Assembly: GCA_040954595.2 (NCBI GenBank)
Contig: CM082592.2
Coordinates: 11,532,001 to 11,596,000, forward strand
DNA: 64,000 nucleotides
Source of the DNA: Balanoglossus misakiensis
Lineage: Eukaryota > Hemichordata
Direction of reading: 5' to 3'
Within the stretch, counting starts at the first letter, position 1, and every line of letters starts with the position of its first letter. Under the pieces are notes generated by a model. The model was not told the origin of the DNA. It worked only from the letters and a program-made list of their open reading frames with translations, and made no database searches. A program made the position numbers and the translations under genes. Below are positions 13,224 to 25,262 of the stretch, piece by piece.

Positions 13224-15593
13224 GAGGACTCCTGCAACCAAATCGCTTCACTTAAACGCAAATAGCAATCGCAGACAATGTGAAGAGTCACGTGGACGTT
13301 TGCAAGTAGATTCGAATTGGCCGACGGTTGTCAGCATACTATTAAGTGCTCGCTCCATCAATGGCAAGAGAAATTTTCTTCCCCTTCTAACCCCTGGGAA
13401 TCTAGTCTCTCTTAGTGTGGCCCAAGCATATTTCTCACATTTCTCTTCTCCCAGCATTCATGCTTTTAAACGAGAGGAAAAAATCACAATCAGAAATAAA
13501 ACAATACGGCGGGGAAAGACTGGAAGCACGAAAAAGCAAGTCTCCATCAGAGGCAACTGAAAAAGGGTGGGAATTGCACTTTTGGTTTCGTGATAAGCTC
13601 GCGTGTAAAACCATAAGTGAATGTATTGGAAAATCGCGTATGTGTCTAGTCTGTTTACATGTATGCTGTTCAATTTATTCTTGCACGATCGCGGCGACGG
13701 GTATGGTTGTGTTTTTTTTTTTTCCTTTTTCCGGCCCGGTGTGTTGGCAAAGAAACTAGATTAATATGATGAACGAAAGTAGGCCTCCAATGCACGAAAT
13801 ATTTTCCAGTGTTACTGCAGTGCCCTACCCTATGAGGGGGAGGGGATTTGCAACGGTTATGATTATTGTTATGGCGCCACCAATTGACATATTCATGAGA
13901 GTCAGTTTTCGGCAGATTGCGTCGTGCGATCTGTTTTGATATTCTGCTTCATATTGTCGGATTATTTTACGCGTGATTTTTAAAAGTGAACAAGGAATCG
14001 ATTATTGTAAGCTGAAAAGGGATTCCGTTTGTTAAGAATTGAAAAGAACGAATTTTCTGTCGTTGTATAAGGACTTCGCGCAAGAGAGTCACCGTATTGT
14101 GCTAGTCAGTTGGCATAGTGTTTTAATTAAAATATTGGTGGCAGACCTGTCCTGCCTTTGAAACCAATCTGTAAACATATTGACTTCCACATCATCGGAG
14201 TTTTGTATTTTATCATGTAATATATGGCTACTCTATCCTTCTAAGTGACAGCTCACTGAGCGGAGGGGGATTATAGCGCGGGCCAGCGACAGTATCCTGT
14301 GCAGACATAAAGAGCAGTCATGTCTGGCTAAAAACATCACAGTTTGTTCCATCAATAATTCATTTGCATGTTGACAGTTGCCCGTTTTCGGTCAGTTGTC
14401 GGAAGAAACTTTCCTGTCCGCGGAACATAGCCACTCCCTCCCACCTTCCGTTTGTGTTGTCAATCCGCTTTGCGAAGACAAACCCTGTATATAGCGTGTC
14501 TTTCCCGTTGGAAAGCAAAGTCCCCCTAAAAACCATTGATGAATCTGCCACAGAACATATTCCCTCTCTCGCTTTGTTTCTTTTGACATATTTCATCTTC
14601 CTTTCCTTTTCCCAGTCGCCAGGGGAGATAGCATCGTCATGGCAACCGGATGAGAGCGCTTAGACGGGCGTTTTATTCTAAGTATTTAATGCATTTTCAG
14701 AAAAGGGGAAGTGCTTCTTTCTCCTTGGGAGTTTGAAACTAGTAATTATCTCCTTTATTCTTTCCTTCAACTCCTGGCAAGCAGCGGGAATGTTCAGATG
14801 CCATTTTTTCGAAACACGCTTCTTTTTTTGTCAGAGTTAATACACAGCCTCGGCCCATTGACGCGTAACGGGCTAGCATCCTGTGCTTCTGAATTGCTTG
14901 ACGATTTCTGTTGGCGGGACAGGTGAATAGTCTATCTCACACGGCGACGCTCTCCACACCTGCCAGTCAAACGAGCTTTCTTTCCCTGGCGCGGTGCGTT
15001 TTCACGGATGCCGTGGAACTCCAGCGGCGCGGCCATTGTTTCCGCGGCCCGCTAGAAGTGAAATCTTTTACCGAGGCAAGCGTTTGCACAGACACGCAAG
15101 TTGCAAGTTGAACAAAACACGAAGCAATGTACATTTTCTCGGCAGGAGACGCCTATTTGCGCGTGAAAAGCATGTAATTGCCGCATTTTACACGGCCATT
15201 TTTCTCGCATGATGATATCGCATTTGAATGTGTTCGCACCAGGGTACTGAGCGGACGGCCATTTCCTAGTGCCGTGCAAGAAAAATCGTGTGACGATGAC
15301 ATATCGAATTTCATGTCGATCAACACATCACGACACCCTTCACCGTGAAAAAACCTCAAGGCTATATCAAAATAATGTCCATTTCTCATGTAAACACACA
15401 TTCAAGCTCTGTTAAATAACACGTGTACTAACCTGAGACTCATAGCTTGGCACAGGCTTCAACTAGGCCTATATCTGAAAAATTAAATAAAAATAACAAT
15501 GGATTTAATTTTTATTGTAAATATAATTCTTCAGAACATCGACGACATAAAGAAAATCTCTTTAAATCATCCAGGTGTGACGTCAATTTTAAT

Positions 15594-15648
15594 GTCTCTC
15601 TCTGTCTCTGTCTTTCTCTTTCTCTCCCTCCCCCTCTCCCTCCCTCCA
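15594..15648. repeat. Polypyrimidine (CT-rich) tract
   Basis: About 55 nt almost entirely C and T with a few G, built from tctc, ttct and ccct units. It is a decayed microsatellite or polypurine-polypyrimidine tract. Confidence 0.8.
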
Positions 15649-16284
15649 CATACACATACAAATACTGCCCCCCTGGATTGAAGGAATCATGGATGCACGT
15701 CGTCAACCTGGGCAAAGGGGTTATTGACATCAAACGCGACCCTGGCAAGCGCTGTAAAGATATGCCAATTGAATGTAGTGACCTACACATTAACATTATC
15801 GCTGCTATCCTTCCGAAGAGGAACAATGAGTTCAATAATACGAGACCAGATCAGGAACTGCCGAATAGTTCCAGATATAGTCTAGTCATGATGCTGGCTT
15901 TCAGAGCGGTATAATCTAAATTCAATGAACAGATACACGGAAAAGTCCGACGGGTAGCATTAGTTGTTATCTGCTTATCGATCATCGGTTACTTGTTCTT
16001 ATTGAGATGAACATCTAAAGTTCAACAGCCTTCTATAATTAAATACATTGAGAGCTGTTGGGAGTTGGGGAAGGTCTTGAAATTTCGCAACAAAATTTGT
16101 CCCACAAAACAGGATGAATGCATGTGGGTCAAAATCACGACTGAGTGAACGTGTACGACGAACTTGTTAGCTGCAGGGGAAAGTTTTTCTAAAAAATGAA
16201 ATAATGCTTTCCAGAAAACATGCAATATGGAAAATACACGGTGGGGAGTTCTTCATTGATAATTAGATTCATATCACGTTCTAT

Positions 16285-16747
16285 ATGCAAATGAGAGAAA
16301 GTGTGGTGAACCAGCTGTGTCGCGATGGAATTGACGATAACACGGTTTGCCTGTGTGTTCTACACGCCGATACGGGATACAGGATGGACGGACAATTGTT
16401 AGGGAAAAAGTAAGGTCTTGTACAAAGTACTGTAACCAACAGTTCAGTTACACAAAATGAAGTAAAAAATATAAACTTTTATCTGGTAACACAATTTGAA
16501 AATTGTTTAGTTTAAGGAGAGAAAAAACTCTGTATAACATAATGAGTAACTTAGAAGTGATATTGTTGGCAATGGTTTTACGGATGGGAAAGTTCGTGGC
16601 CTCAAGAGAGTGGCATTTGGTGCGGTTCCGATCTGCTAAGGTAGACAATGACTTGCGATGGGTCACACATTGGTACATCAGGCAAACCAGTAATGTCTAA
16701 TTTGCATGAAGATGTATGTAACGTCATTGCCACCTTTATATGCAAAT
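16285..16747. promoter_or_regulatory. Cluster of three POU octamers
   Basis: Perfect ATGCAAAT/ATTTGCAT octamers occur at 16285-16292 (+), 16700-16707 (-) and 16740-16747 (+). The last two are 40 bp apart and inverted. POU-family factors bind this motif. It lies about 8 kb beyond the 3' end of Lhx1/5 and is a candidate enhancer on motif density alone. Confidence 0.3.
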
Positions 16748-17956
16748 CGGCCATTTTGTCTTTCACCAAATATTTGGGAAAGTCATCAATGTCGAGACCA
16801 GGTGCTCGGAAGGTCTAACGACTTCTTCCAACACAACTATCCGCGACGCATTTTCCTATTTTTTCGAGCGAGCGAAAACCAACAGAAGCGAACGGCAATT
16901 GCCAAACTAAGAATTAATGGTCATCAGATTATGCGTCGGTGCAAATCCGAAGTATATGACGCGGAGGAGACGGGCTTTATGTAATTGAAATTGGAGTACG
17001 GTGTATCGTCAAATATGGCCGACATATTTTCTGTTCCATTTTTCGAGAGAGGTCAAACAGAAAAGGAAAAGCTGTATTTTCTGTACATGCATCGGGTGAG
17101 TGATAAGTTGAGAAATTGAAACGATACAGATGTTGAACAACATTGGGTTATGTGCCTTCGCACTGTAAAAGCTGGTTCCTATAGTTGCCTATTTCAATAG
17201 CACAATCAACAATTACACATGAGTGGTAATGGAATGAAATTGCATTAATAAAACGCCTCTTGAAAAAAAATTGTCACGGCGGCAGGGGAGATTATACCAG
17301 TCCGTAATTACATCGGCAAACCCTTCTTTGTATTGAATCTCATTGTGATGAGTGGAATAAGCAACTCCTCGCATGCTGGTGACACTCGCTAGCCAACCTC
17401 TCTCCTCCCGCGGTTACCCTGGAAACGATTAAAATATTCCATCTATATCCGCAGACGGTGGGGATCACTTCTGCAACACCGCTCACGTTCTTAATCATAT
17501 CAAAACGAACAATAATGCATGAAGATTTATTTCCGCTTCCGTTTCGGGAGAGTTGAATAAACACACGATAAACCCAGGCGATGATAACCTAACGACGGTG
17601 GTTTACCGTCCATCATTAGCTCTTCGGGGTTTTTGTGTGAATTGCCTCCGGCTGTGTCACTATTAAGACAATTTATTTCTTTTTGATCGCGAACGAGGAT
17701 CAATTAAAAACTGTCAACTTTTTTTCCGAAAAATAAATGTGATTGTTCATGTTAAAGCCTTTTTTATCGTTTAAATCGATGTGTTCCCTTTGTGGTCAAG
17801 ACCACCCTTAGATAGAGATATGAGTTTCAAATACACCGTGTTTGGAACAACACTGCGTGATCTCAATTAACAGTACGTCATACTCAGTGCGACACGCCAC
17901 GAAGAGACATTGAAATTTGTTTTTAATTTCCTGTCATTTCCCTTTAAAGCGTTCAT

Positions 17957-18006
17957 CATTGCGGCAGACTCATCACTTCATTGCGGCAGACTCATCACTT
18001 CATTGG
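17957..18006. repeat. 22-bp tandem duplication
   Basis: A 22-nt unit starting cattgcggcagactc occurs at 17957-17978 and is repeated exactly at 17979-18000. The first bases of a third copy follow. Two identical copies imply a recent slippage or duplication event. Confidence 0.9.
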
Positions 18007-18829
18007 TCTCAAGTTCCTATATTTCAAATCAACCAGACAGTACTGGTAAAAAACACAACTGCCCCACACACCAACAATCAGGATCGTCACACATGTCAGA
18101 CTATGTTGACAAATAAAATACCAAACATTTTAACGTGCTATAGGTAATAGAACAAGAAATTGATGTACAAAATTCAAAATTACAGATAATGGAACTTGAA
18201 TGTGACGAGTGGCGACCAGACCGGGACACACCTAGTAACGGATCGCAGGCCATTATGCTTGCCCCTTCATACTGTAAATAGATGGACTAATAATGAGCCC
18301 GCATCAGGGCTTCTCGTAGAACAATAATTGTCAGCAACTTCAAACGGGTCGTATTCCCCTTCATGATTCGCACAGGGAATTAAAAATCGAGACAAGTTTG
18401 TTGATGTATTACCAAAGCTAAACACAAACAATTTATCATTTGCTCTCATTCACCGCGCGCGGCCACATAGGATATTCGAAAATTAATCAAAAATGATGAA
18501 ATATTCTCGAAATTATCGGCTAAATTATGACAGATAAAAGGAGAGAAGAAAACGGAAAACTTTTTAATCTCGTTCGGAGCATAATCCAGTTAAAAGATCA
18601 CAAAAATAATAAGACAGGTCAAGTTATTGTTATGAAGTTTGGAATTGCCTGAGCTCTTTCTGCCCCTAGGGCACTCTTCATGGGCAACCAGACATCAATA
18701 AAGTAACCGTGTTGAGATTATTATTGAAAACTAATAGGTACAACGTGTTCCAAAAGGAATAGGATTTATTTAACAGACATTGACCCGTCGCTGAGTTTGA
18801 GACAACTTCAAGCAAAGAGGAGACAAGAG

Positions 18830-18888
18830 TGATGGTGATTTTGATGGTGGTGGTGATGATGGCGGTGATGATGATGATGATGATGATC
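18830..18888. repeat. GAT/GGT trinucleotide repeat
   Basis: An imperfect repeat of gat, ggt and tga units ending in a pure (GAT)n stretch. A smaller similar block occurs at about 29733-29770 in the last Lhx1/5 intron. Confidence 0.85.
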
Positions 18889-19300
18889 CTGGTCAAGTGA
18901 TTGATCTCTTTGATTGATTGGTTGGTTAGTTGGCAATCGATCGCGTATAACGACAGAATGTTTGAAGTCAATACATGGGTTTATTCGTGCAAACAAATAA
19001 CTTATGTATCTGAGAAGTTTTAGACGGGACAGATTAGTCGGTGGAGTCTGAGATACATTCTGATATTAACATTATGATCCGGCGATCAACTAGGCGATAC
19101 TTGATATTCTTTGTCATCAATTTAAGTACCTGTACATAAATTTGGATAGACGCCACCTTCGCCCCCTCCAGATGAAGTATGTGACGTCACCGACGAGTAA
19201 TAATTGGGCCATAAACAAGAGGGATTTCAAATACTCGGTGCAATAACCATAATTATGATCGGGTTTCGTAGTTTCCGGCCGGCGATACCCCTATAGATGG

Positions 19301-22300
19301 AAATTTAATAGTCTCAGAAGAGTTCATCCAGAGATGGCAATCATGAACAATAGTGCAATGTGCGCACACGGGGGGAAACGACGAAGGTACAACTATCATT
19401 ATCGGATTTGAGACATTCTCGCAAGCCAGAGCCGACCGTGTTTCCGCTCCGCGGAGCTACGCAAAAAACGGGCTCTGGCAGATTACAGTAGGGAACCCCG
19501 GAATTTAGGACGTAGACTAATGAATTATTCATGAGAAACGACATTGGAATTAGCCAATCAGTAGTCGTTTTATACTGGATATCGCGAGCTCTTCGGCTGC
19601 TGTCAGCTTTAAATCCGCCATTTTGCACTGTCATTTAAATAAGTTATGCAGTTTTATGAGACGGGCTCTCTGATTGGTTCCTTTGTCTGGCTGCTGGAAC
19701 TGACGCTGGGATCCGCGAAAACCTTCCAAATCCACCACGGCCTGTTGGCGGTAGCGCGTAGCAGTTGCCGTAAACAGGTCGTGGTTTTACGACGATGATT
19801 TGAGAGGGAACAACGCCTTTTTTTCTATTGCAAACGGAATTTTGAAAGGAGAAGGGTACATACTACAGAAATTCCCAGAGCAGAGTGTCCGTGGTCACAC
19901 TATTATATCGTGAACTTGAAGTTGCTGGGTATTGATAATATGAAGGGTTTCGAGTCAGCAACTTGATGGAGACGACAACATTTGGAAATGGATGATGCAA
20001 TTGTTGCCAGGGTTACAACACTTTTTGGGCTTCAGTGAGCGTGTTAATTACAATCAAACAGTTTTATGAACATTCCCAGTTGCATTTACGTTCATTCTGT
20101 TATCTTTCCAGTGTGTCGCCAGGATTTGTATGAAATTAATTTTGATCACTAATGTGGCGAAAACTTTGCGTCATCATCTCCCGCTAAACAGTGCTCATCG
20201 GTCGTCTGCTGGGCATTTGTTCATGAATATCTACGTTATTTTGGACACTGAGTTTAATACCCGTGATGAATAACGATGAAAGCAGTGCATCTAAGGACAC
20301 GAGTAGGTTATTTTTGCTAACACATTTTTCGACAAAAGCGTACAACAGTAAAGGGGTTAAACTATCCCAAGTGGCGTCATTTTAGTTCGAGTGCTTCGCG
20401 GAACACAGTTGGGGATTCGCTGTATAGGTTTCGTGCGAAAGAAACAGCGAAAATTGCTGCAAAATTTGCCTCAATTATTTGCATTATTACACTGAAGGGA
20501 TGCCAGGAACTTTCGGTATTTGGCGGATTTGCTTTTAGCGCCGCTATTTCATTCGGCTTAAGCGGTCGAAATCTGGCGACAAATTGGGAAAATTGGCGAA
20601 CGGAGGTCCGGTGTTAGACATCGAAATAACAGCGAGAAATCTCCGCCAACGGCATATTAACTCTCTGAGCTGAAGGGAAAACTAACACCCGCAGAACTCA
20701 TCAACTCATCGTCAGATGGCATGATGAGAACCACCTTCCTACTACTTCGTGTACTCGACAATGTTTTGGTCTTTCAAGTAAAGCCAGTTTCTAGTACAAT
20801 TTTTGTTGATGCCGGAGAGAAAAAAATACTATGTACATTAGGTCTGAATACAGTATGATACAACGACGTCACGTCATTGCTAGGCAACGTGGCGTGGTAT
20901 TCGGTCCTGTCAGATTCCTCAGATTTGACCATATTGCGAATTTCTGTACCGCTGGTTGTACATATTGTGGACCAGGTTCGGGTTAATTAACTGGTGCCGT
21001 GATGTAAGGCTGCGACGTGGATATATGAAAGTGACGAGAAGATTTGAAAATTTAAATCAGAATACACCACGACGGGTTTATTGTCAACACCAATTTACTC
21101 TTCGTTCAAGGACGCAGCGTCTGCTCAGTTTGAACTGCAAATTCTCATAAAAGAATCCATGAGGAAAATCATCGCCCCAAAATTTTCCTCGTACAAGAAA
21201 CTTCACTATGCTAGTCAAGAGGAGGTGGAGGGGGATTCGTATTTCGTTTACTTGAAGTGGTTAAATACTCGACGGGGCTTACTCTCTGAAAAGTGTAGTC
21301 AGTTTGTTTACGTGGCGAAGTGTGAGAGACGTAATTGTGATGAATCGGGCCACAATATGGCGTCTGACGACGTGCGATGTAGAAGATATTTTAATGGCGT
21401 GGACATGGCGTTTATTAACGCCTCGTCTTGTTCTACCTATCTGTCGTGTAAAACGTAGGCACGGATAGTGTGACGTGACGTATTGCATGTGTCTCACATG
21501 TAAGCATCGCCCACCACCACCACCACCGCCAACACTTTGTTTCATCAGTCGCTGCACTAACGGTGAAACACAGTCAGGCCGTTGCCGGTCTAGAAACCCG
21601 TCGTTAATTTGAATTTCTCATTTCCTGGCCTCGTCGCGACCCCCAAAACTCTCAAAAGACATTTGAAGGGATAACTTACTTGTCTTACTTGTATTGAACT
21701 TCTACCAACGGTGTACATGAGCTCCTATAACGACTGAGTGAAGTGAGACCCGCAATGCGTAAGAAGGTGAACCACGTGGATCGTACGTGACTTTAACGCA
21801 CCTGTTGCACGTACGAAGATTAGTTTAACAAAGAAATACAAAGAGAGTAAAACCAACCACGTGCAACCTTGCGAGACTGTTGCGCGGGGGGGGGGGGTGA
21901 AGCAGAAAACTGCACAGTTGGAAAATCTGAGAGAAATGGCACTGACACTCTTGATATTTTTGATATTGTTGAATTCCAATTCTCACTCCGATTTGTCTCC
22001 TCGTCTCCACATGCAACGGAGTTGGAAGAAAACCTGTAGACGGTTGCCACAGGCAACGAGTTACAGCAAAAGTTACAGATAATGTCATATACAGCCTCTG
22101 TGCATTTAGCACCGTTGAACATGTTGTCAAACACACACAAGAATGTACCGATTGAAATCAACAAGGTCGTGTGCTTTGTACGTTTCACTGCAATCAAAGG
22201 CACCTTAATTTCGTGATAATAAATGAGATTCCAGCGATAATCTCCCCCAGATCACGGTGTAATTATCTCTCAAATTTGATTCAGTGGGACCAGATGGTTG

Positions 22301-24042
22301 CTTTGATCCCAGGCATGCAATTTCCAAGGGATGGGTATCACACAAACAAGATTAAAAATCACTCAAATGTAATATTCTCGTTTTTTGGAATGGATCCATA
22401 AATAGTATTTATTTGATTGACAATAACGGGAGGAAATATACATTTGGATGATCTCTCGCGCGGTTTGTCCTTTTCAATGATAAAACAGACATTTGCTTTC
22501 AGAAATGTACAAAAAAGACACAGAGAATAAGACAATGGAGATTAAGCAGAAATCTTTCCCTTCCCATGATCCCTTGTCACAAATGGCCGCCGCCAAGACA
22601 AGTAAAACAACTGAGTACACTGCCACGCAAGTTCCGCGGTGAAAATTACACGTTGATAGCGGAACTGATTGGTTTCCAACACAGAGGCGGAAACCATGAC
22701 ACTTTTGCTGTTTAGACAAACATTTTGACGGCGGACATTTATTAGGGACAGAGGCGAAGGAGCATTATACTGGCGAGCAGACAAATGATATTAAGTATCA
22801 ATATTCTATGAAGCTAATGAAATGGTACATGTCACTACGAAGAACAAGCTTGAATGAGATGAGCATACAATGCATATAAATAAAGTTACAAGTCATATAG
22901 TCTACAGACGCAGGTAATTTACATAAATATCCAAAAGAAAAATAAAACATCGACAATTTTTTAAAACTTCTCAATATTCGTAAAAACTTTCGCTGAAACT
23001 TACTGAGCACGCAAGATTCATTGTTGGCGATGATTTCGCGTCCTCTTTTATTGAAAATAGAAATTGGAAGAAAGTAACTGAGATCAAATTGTCTTCTGGG
23101 GTTTCCATTTTGGTGGGATGTATAGTCAAATTGTCGTAGACAAGGAGCGGAAAAAACACTCTACCCTGTATTTCCAAAAAAACACTGAGTTGGAAATTGC
23201 ATACAGTGCACACAAATGAGAACACGTCTGGCGTCCCTTTTTTGAAGTGACGCTGCACGGAGTGTTTTTCACAGCGGTGTGCGTGGAGACGGTTAACAAA
23301 ACATACCTTCTGTGACGCCACAACGTTACAAGGAAGCCGAAAAGGAAGTCACGTGCACACCGTGACGTGTACAATCCCACAATACACTTCAGGTGACAAA
23401 AAATCACCAACATAAAAATTCACATTAAAAAGAAACAGTGGCAGCTTAAAGTTGTACACGAAACATTCCGGTAGTCCCATAAATTGCAAAGTAGACATAG
23501 TTGGTGAAACTATTTGGAGAACTCTCAGCAGACATCAAAACGCCGTGCGGTTATATCACGTGACCCAGCAGTATACAACAGACTACATAAAACTGTTTAT
23601 GTCCCAGATAAAGTCACGTGTCCTCGAACATACCGCTGGCCTTGATCAGACATCTTGTATGCTATCGAATCTTTCTACGTTCCTACGTTAACACTATATT
23701 AGAAATGTACATTTCCTAATACATTTCCCGTAGCATTATCCCTCTCCCCCTTTTTTATACAAATTTCTGTTTTTGCTTTGTTTTGTTGTCAAATATGCAG
23801 TGTTAGAAAATGATATGCTGTATCTCTCTGTTGCAAAAAACATATTGACAAAAGATATGTAGGTAATCTGCAATGAATCATCTCTCCCCAAGTTGACTTG
23901 GCGAGAAAGACTGGTTTCCCCGACTACTTTTTGTACGGTTGAGTTGAAGATGTGCTCCTTCGCATCTCTCGTCTCTCAGCTAAAACCCATTCCCAACATT
24001 TGCTCCGTATCAGTGACAGGACTTCGATCGGTCGAAATCCTG
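19301..24042. other. Gene-poor intergenic region next to the Lhx1/5 3' end
   Basis: No supported gene. Visible structure: a YY1-like AAAATGGCGG motif (minus strand) around 19615; a POU octamer at 20477-20484; an X-box-like ATTGCTAGGCAAC at 20876-20888 beside an imperfect CRE; a short (CCA)n run at 21511-21528; a 12-G run at 21886-21897; and a clean dyad of GTTGCC and GGCAAC spaced by three bases at 22043-22057. Part of the right end may be Lhx1/5 3' UTR if the poly(A) signal lies further downstream than the one proposed at 24043. Confidence 0.6.
21886..21897. repeat. Poly-G tract (12)
   Basis: Twelve consecutive G on the plus strand. Confidence 0.9.
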
Positions 24043-24888
24043 TTTATTGAGTTTCGCATTAAACAACGGCTATGATGTGATTTGACGATTAGAAACAGAG
24101 TGGGATAAAGTGGCCAGACGATCCCGTGACGATAGGATTGGATTTAAAATTAAGATAACTCCTGCCAAAAAGTCTACGATTTGTGCTCCCTGCTTTCACA
24201 GTAGCGGTATCCATGTGTTTTTCATCCATTTTCTTTTACTAGTATTGCGCCTTTGTCTCACCCCTTGACCCCTGGTGACAAACAAGATGGCGGATTCCCC
24301 ATTTCTTTCATTAATGATTCCGCCATAGCTTAACCATGGCAACCAATGTGGAAAATGACAGAGCTTTCATTTATGCAATCTGTTCACATGCTGGATTGTA
24401 ACTCAAAGAATCTAAAATGTACAGCATTTTCCATTCGTAGACCACTGTCTGTGGCGTGTCTATTATTGTCATTTATCTGCTCTGTGCATGTTTTCATATT
24501 ATTCATGTTCTGTCGCTGTCAGTCGGCGAATTCCATTTACACAACGACGCCAACAACAATGGCCGTCACTGTAGGGATACACAGCAATTCCTGGAAGCAA
24601 ACATCTCCTATCTGCGCATGCCTGACGCACAATACCAACGGTTGTCACGCAATCTTTTCTGAAGGGGTCTTCCACCGCCATTTTCTCTCGATTTTCTTAT
24701 CGCTTGAAGTCTCCATTCCCGACGTGCAATCACGTGACTGCTTTGCCGGTGAGAAAAGTGACGGCGAGCATCCGATAGCAGAGACTCAGTCACGTGTTCG
24801 TGAGCACTCGGTGTGCAAAATATATAGTTTGTACACATTTTCAATTGTCAGTCGCATGAGTGTCTACTGTGTTCTTCTTCTATCATTG
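24043..24888 (-). other. Probable Lhx1/5 3' UTR
   Basis: This is the region after the TGA of Lhx1/5 down to the first canonical AATAAA I see on the minus strand (24048-24043). It unexpectedly contains motifs normally found at promoters: YY1-type AAGATGGCGG at 24284-24293 and its reverse at 24675-24684, an X-box-like dyad at 24330-24343, and two CACGTG E-boxes at 24731 and 24791. The 3' end is inferred from one hexamer. Confidence 0.4.
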
Positions 24889-25262
24889 TCACCAAACCGC
24901 TGCTTCGTTCATATCCGGAGGAGGGTGCGATAAGGCGTTGAAACCGGGGCCGCCAGCCAGCGAACGGGTTGGCAAGAAACGGTCGCCATTGAACCCTGGT
25001 CCGTCACCGACGTGCATGGTCATGTGATCGGGGCTGGGTGAGCCCACGTCCTTTGGATGGAGATAGGCGTCCGGAGGCAATCCTCCAATATTCGGTTGTT
25101 GATGCTGCAACGCCTGTTCCATGTTTGGCAGAGGTGCGTGCCCTGCTTGCGAGGCGGGAATGAACGGCATATCACCTTGTTGTCCGTCTGGAGTGGGCTG
25201 CTGTCCGGGGAATATATCATAATATCCCTGGGTGCCGTAATTGTCAGCCGGCGCCCCATACT
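24889..25262 (-). CDS. lhx1/5: Lhx1/5 exon 5: C-terminal region
   Basis: Encodes residues 379-502 and the TGA stop. It begins [20 protein letters not shown], which aligns with the vertebrate QSEYYGPGGNYDFFPQG segment. A proline/glutamine-rich middle follows, with SPSPD. It ends [17 protein letters not shown], the Lhx1/5 signature tail. The acceptor is ctttgcag. This region is considered the transactivation part of the protein. Confidence 0.97.

Larger units (their letters stand above)
12361..19300. other. Gene-poor intergenic region, middle third
   Basis: No supported gene. The longest open stretch, 12565-13128 (+), has no ATG near its start and no recognisable domain. Visible structure: a 20-nt CT/AG palindrome at 13204-13223; a poly-T run near 13711; a polypyrimidine tract at 15594-15648; a CRE at 15578-15585; four POU octamers (14362, 16285, 16700, 16740), three of them within 470 bp; an X-box-like dyad at 17413-17426; a 22-bp tandem duplication at 17957-18006; a GAT/GGT trinucleotide repeat at 18830-18888; and a CRE at 19182-19189. 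Confidence 0.6.
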
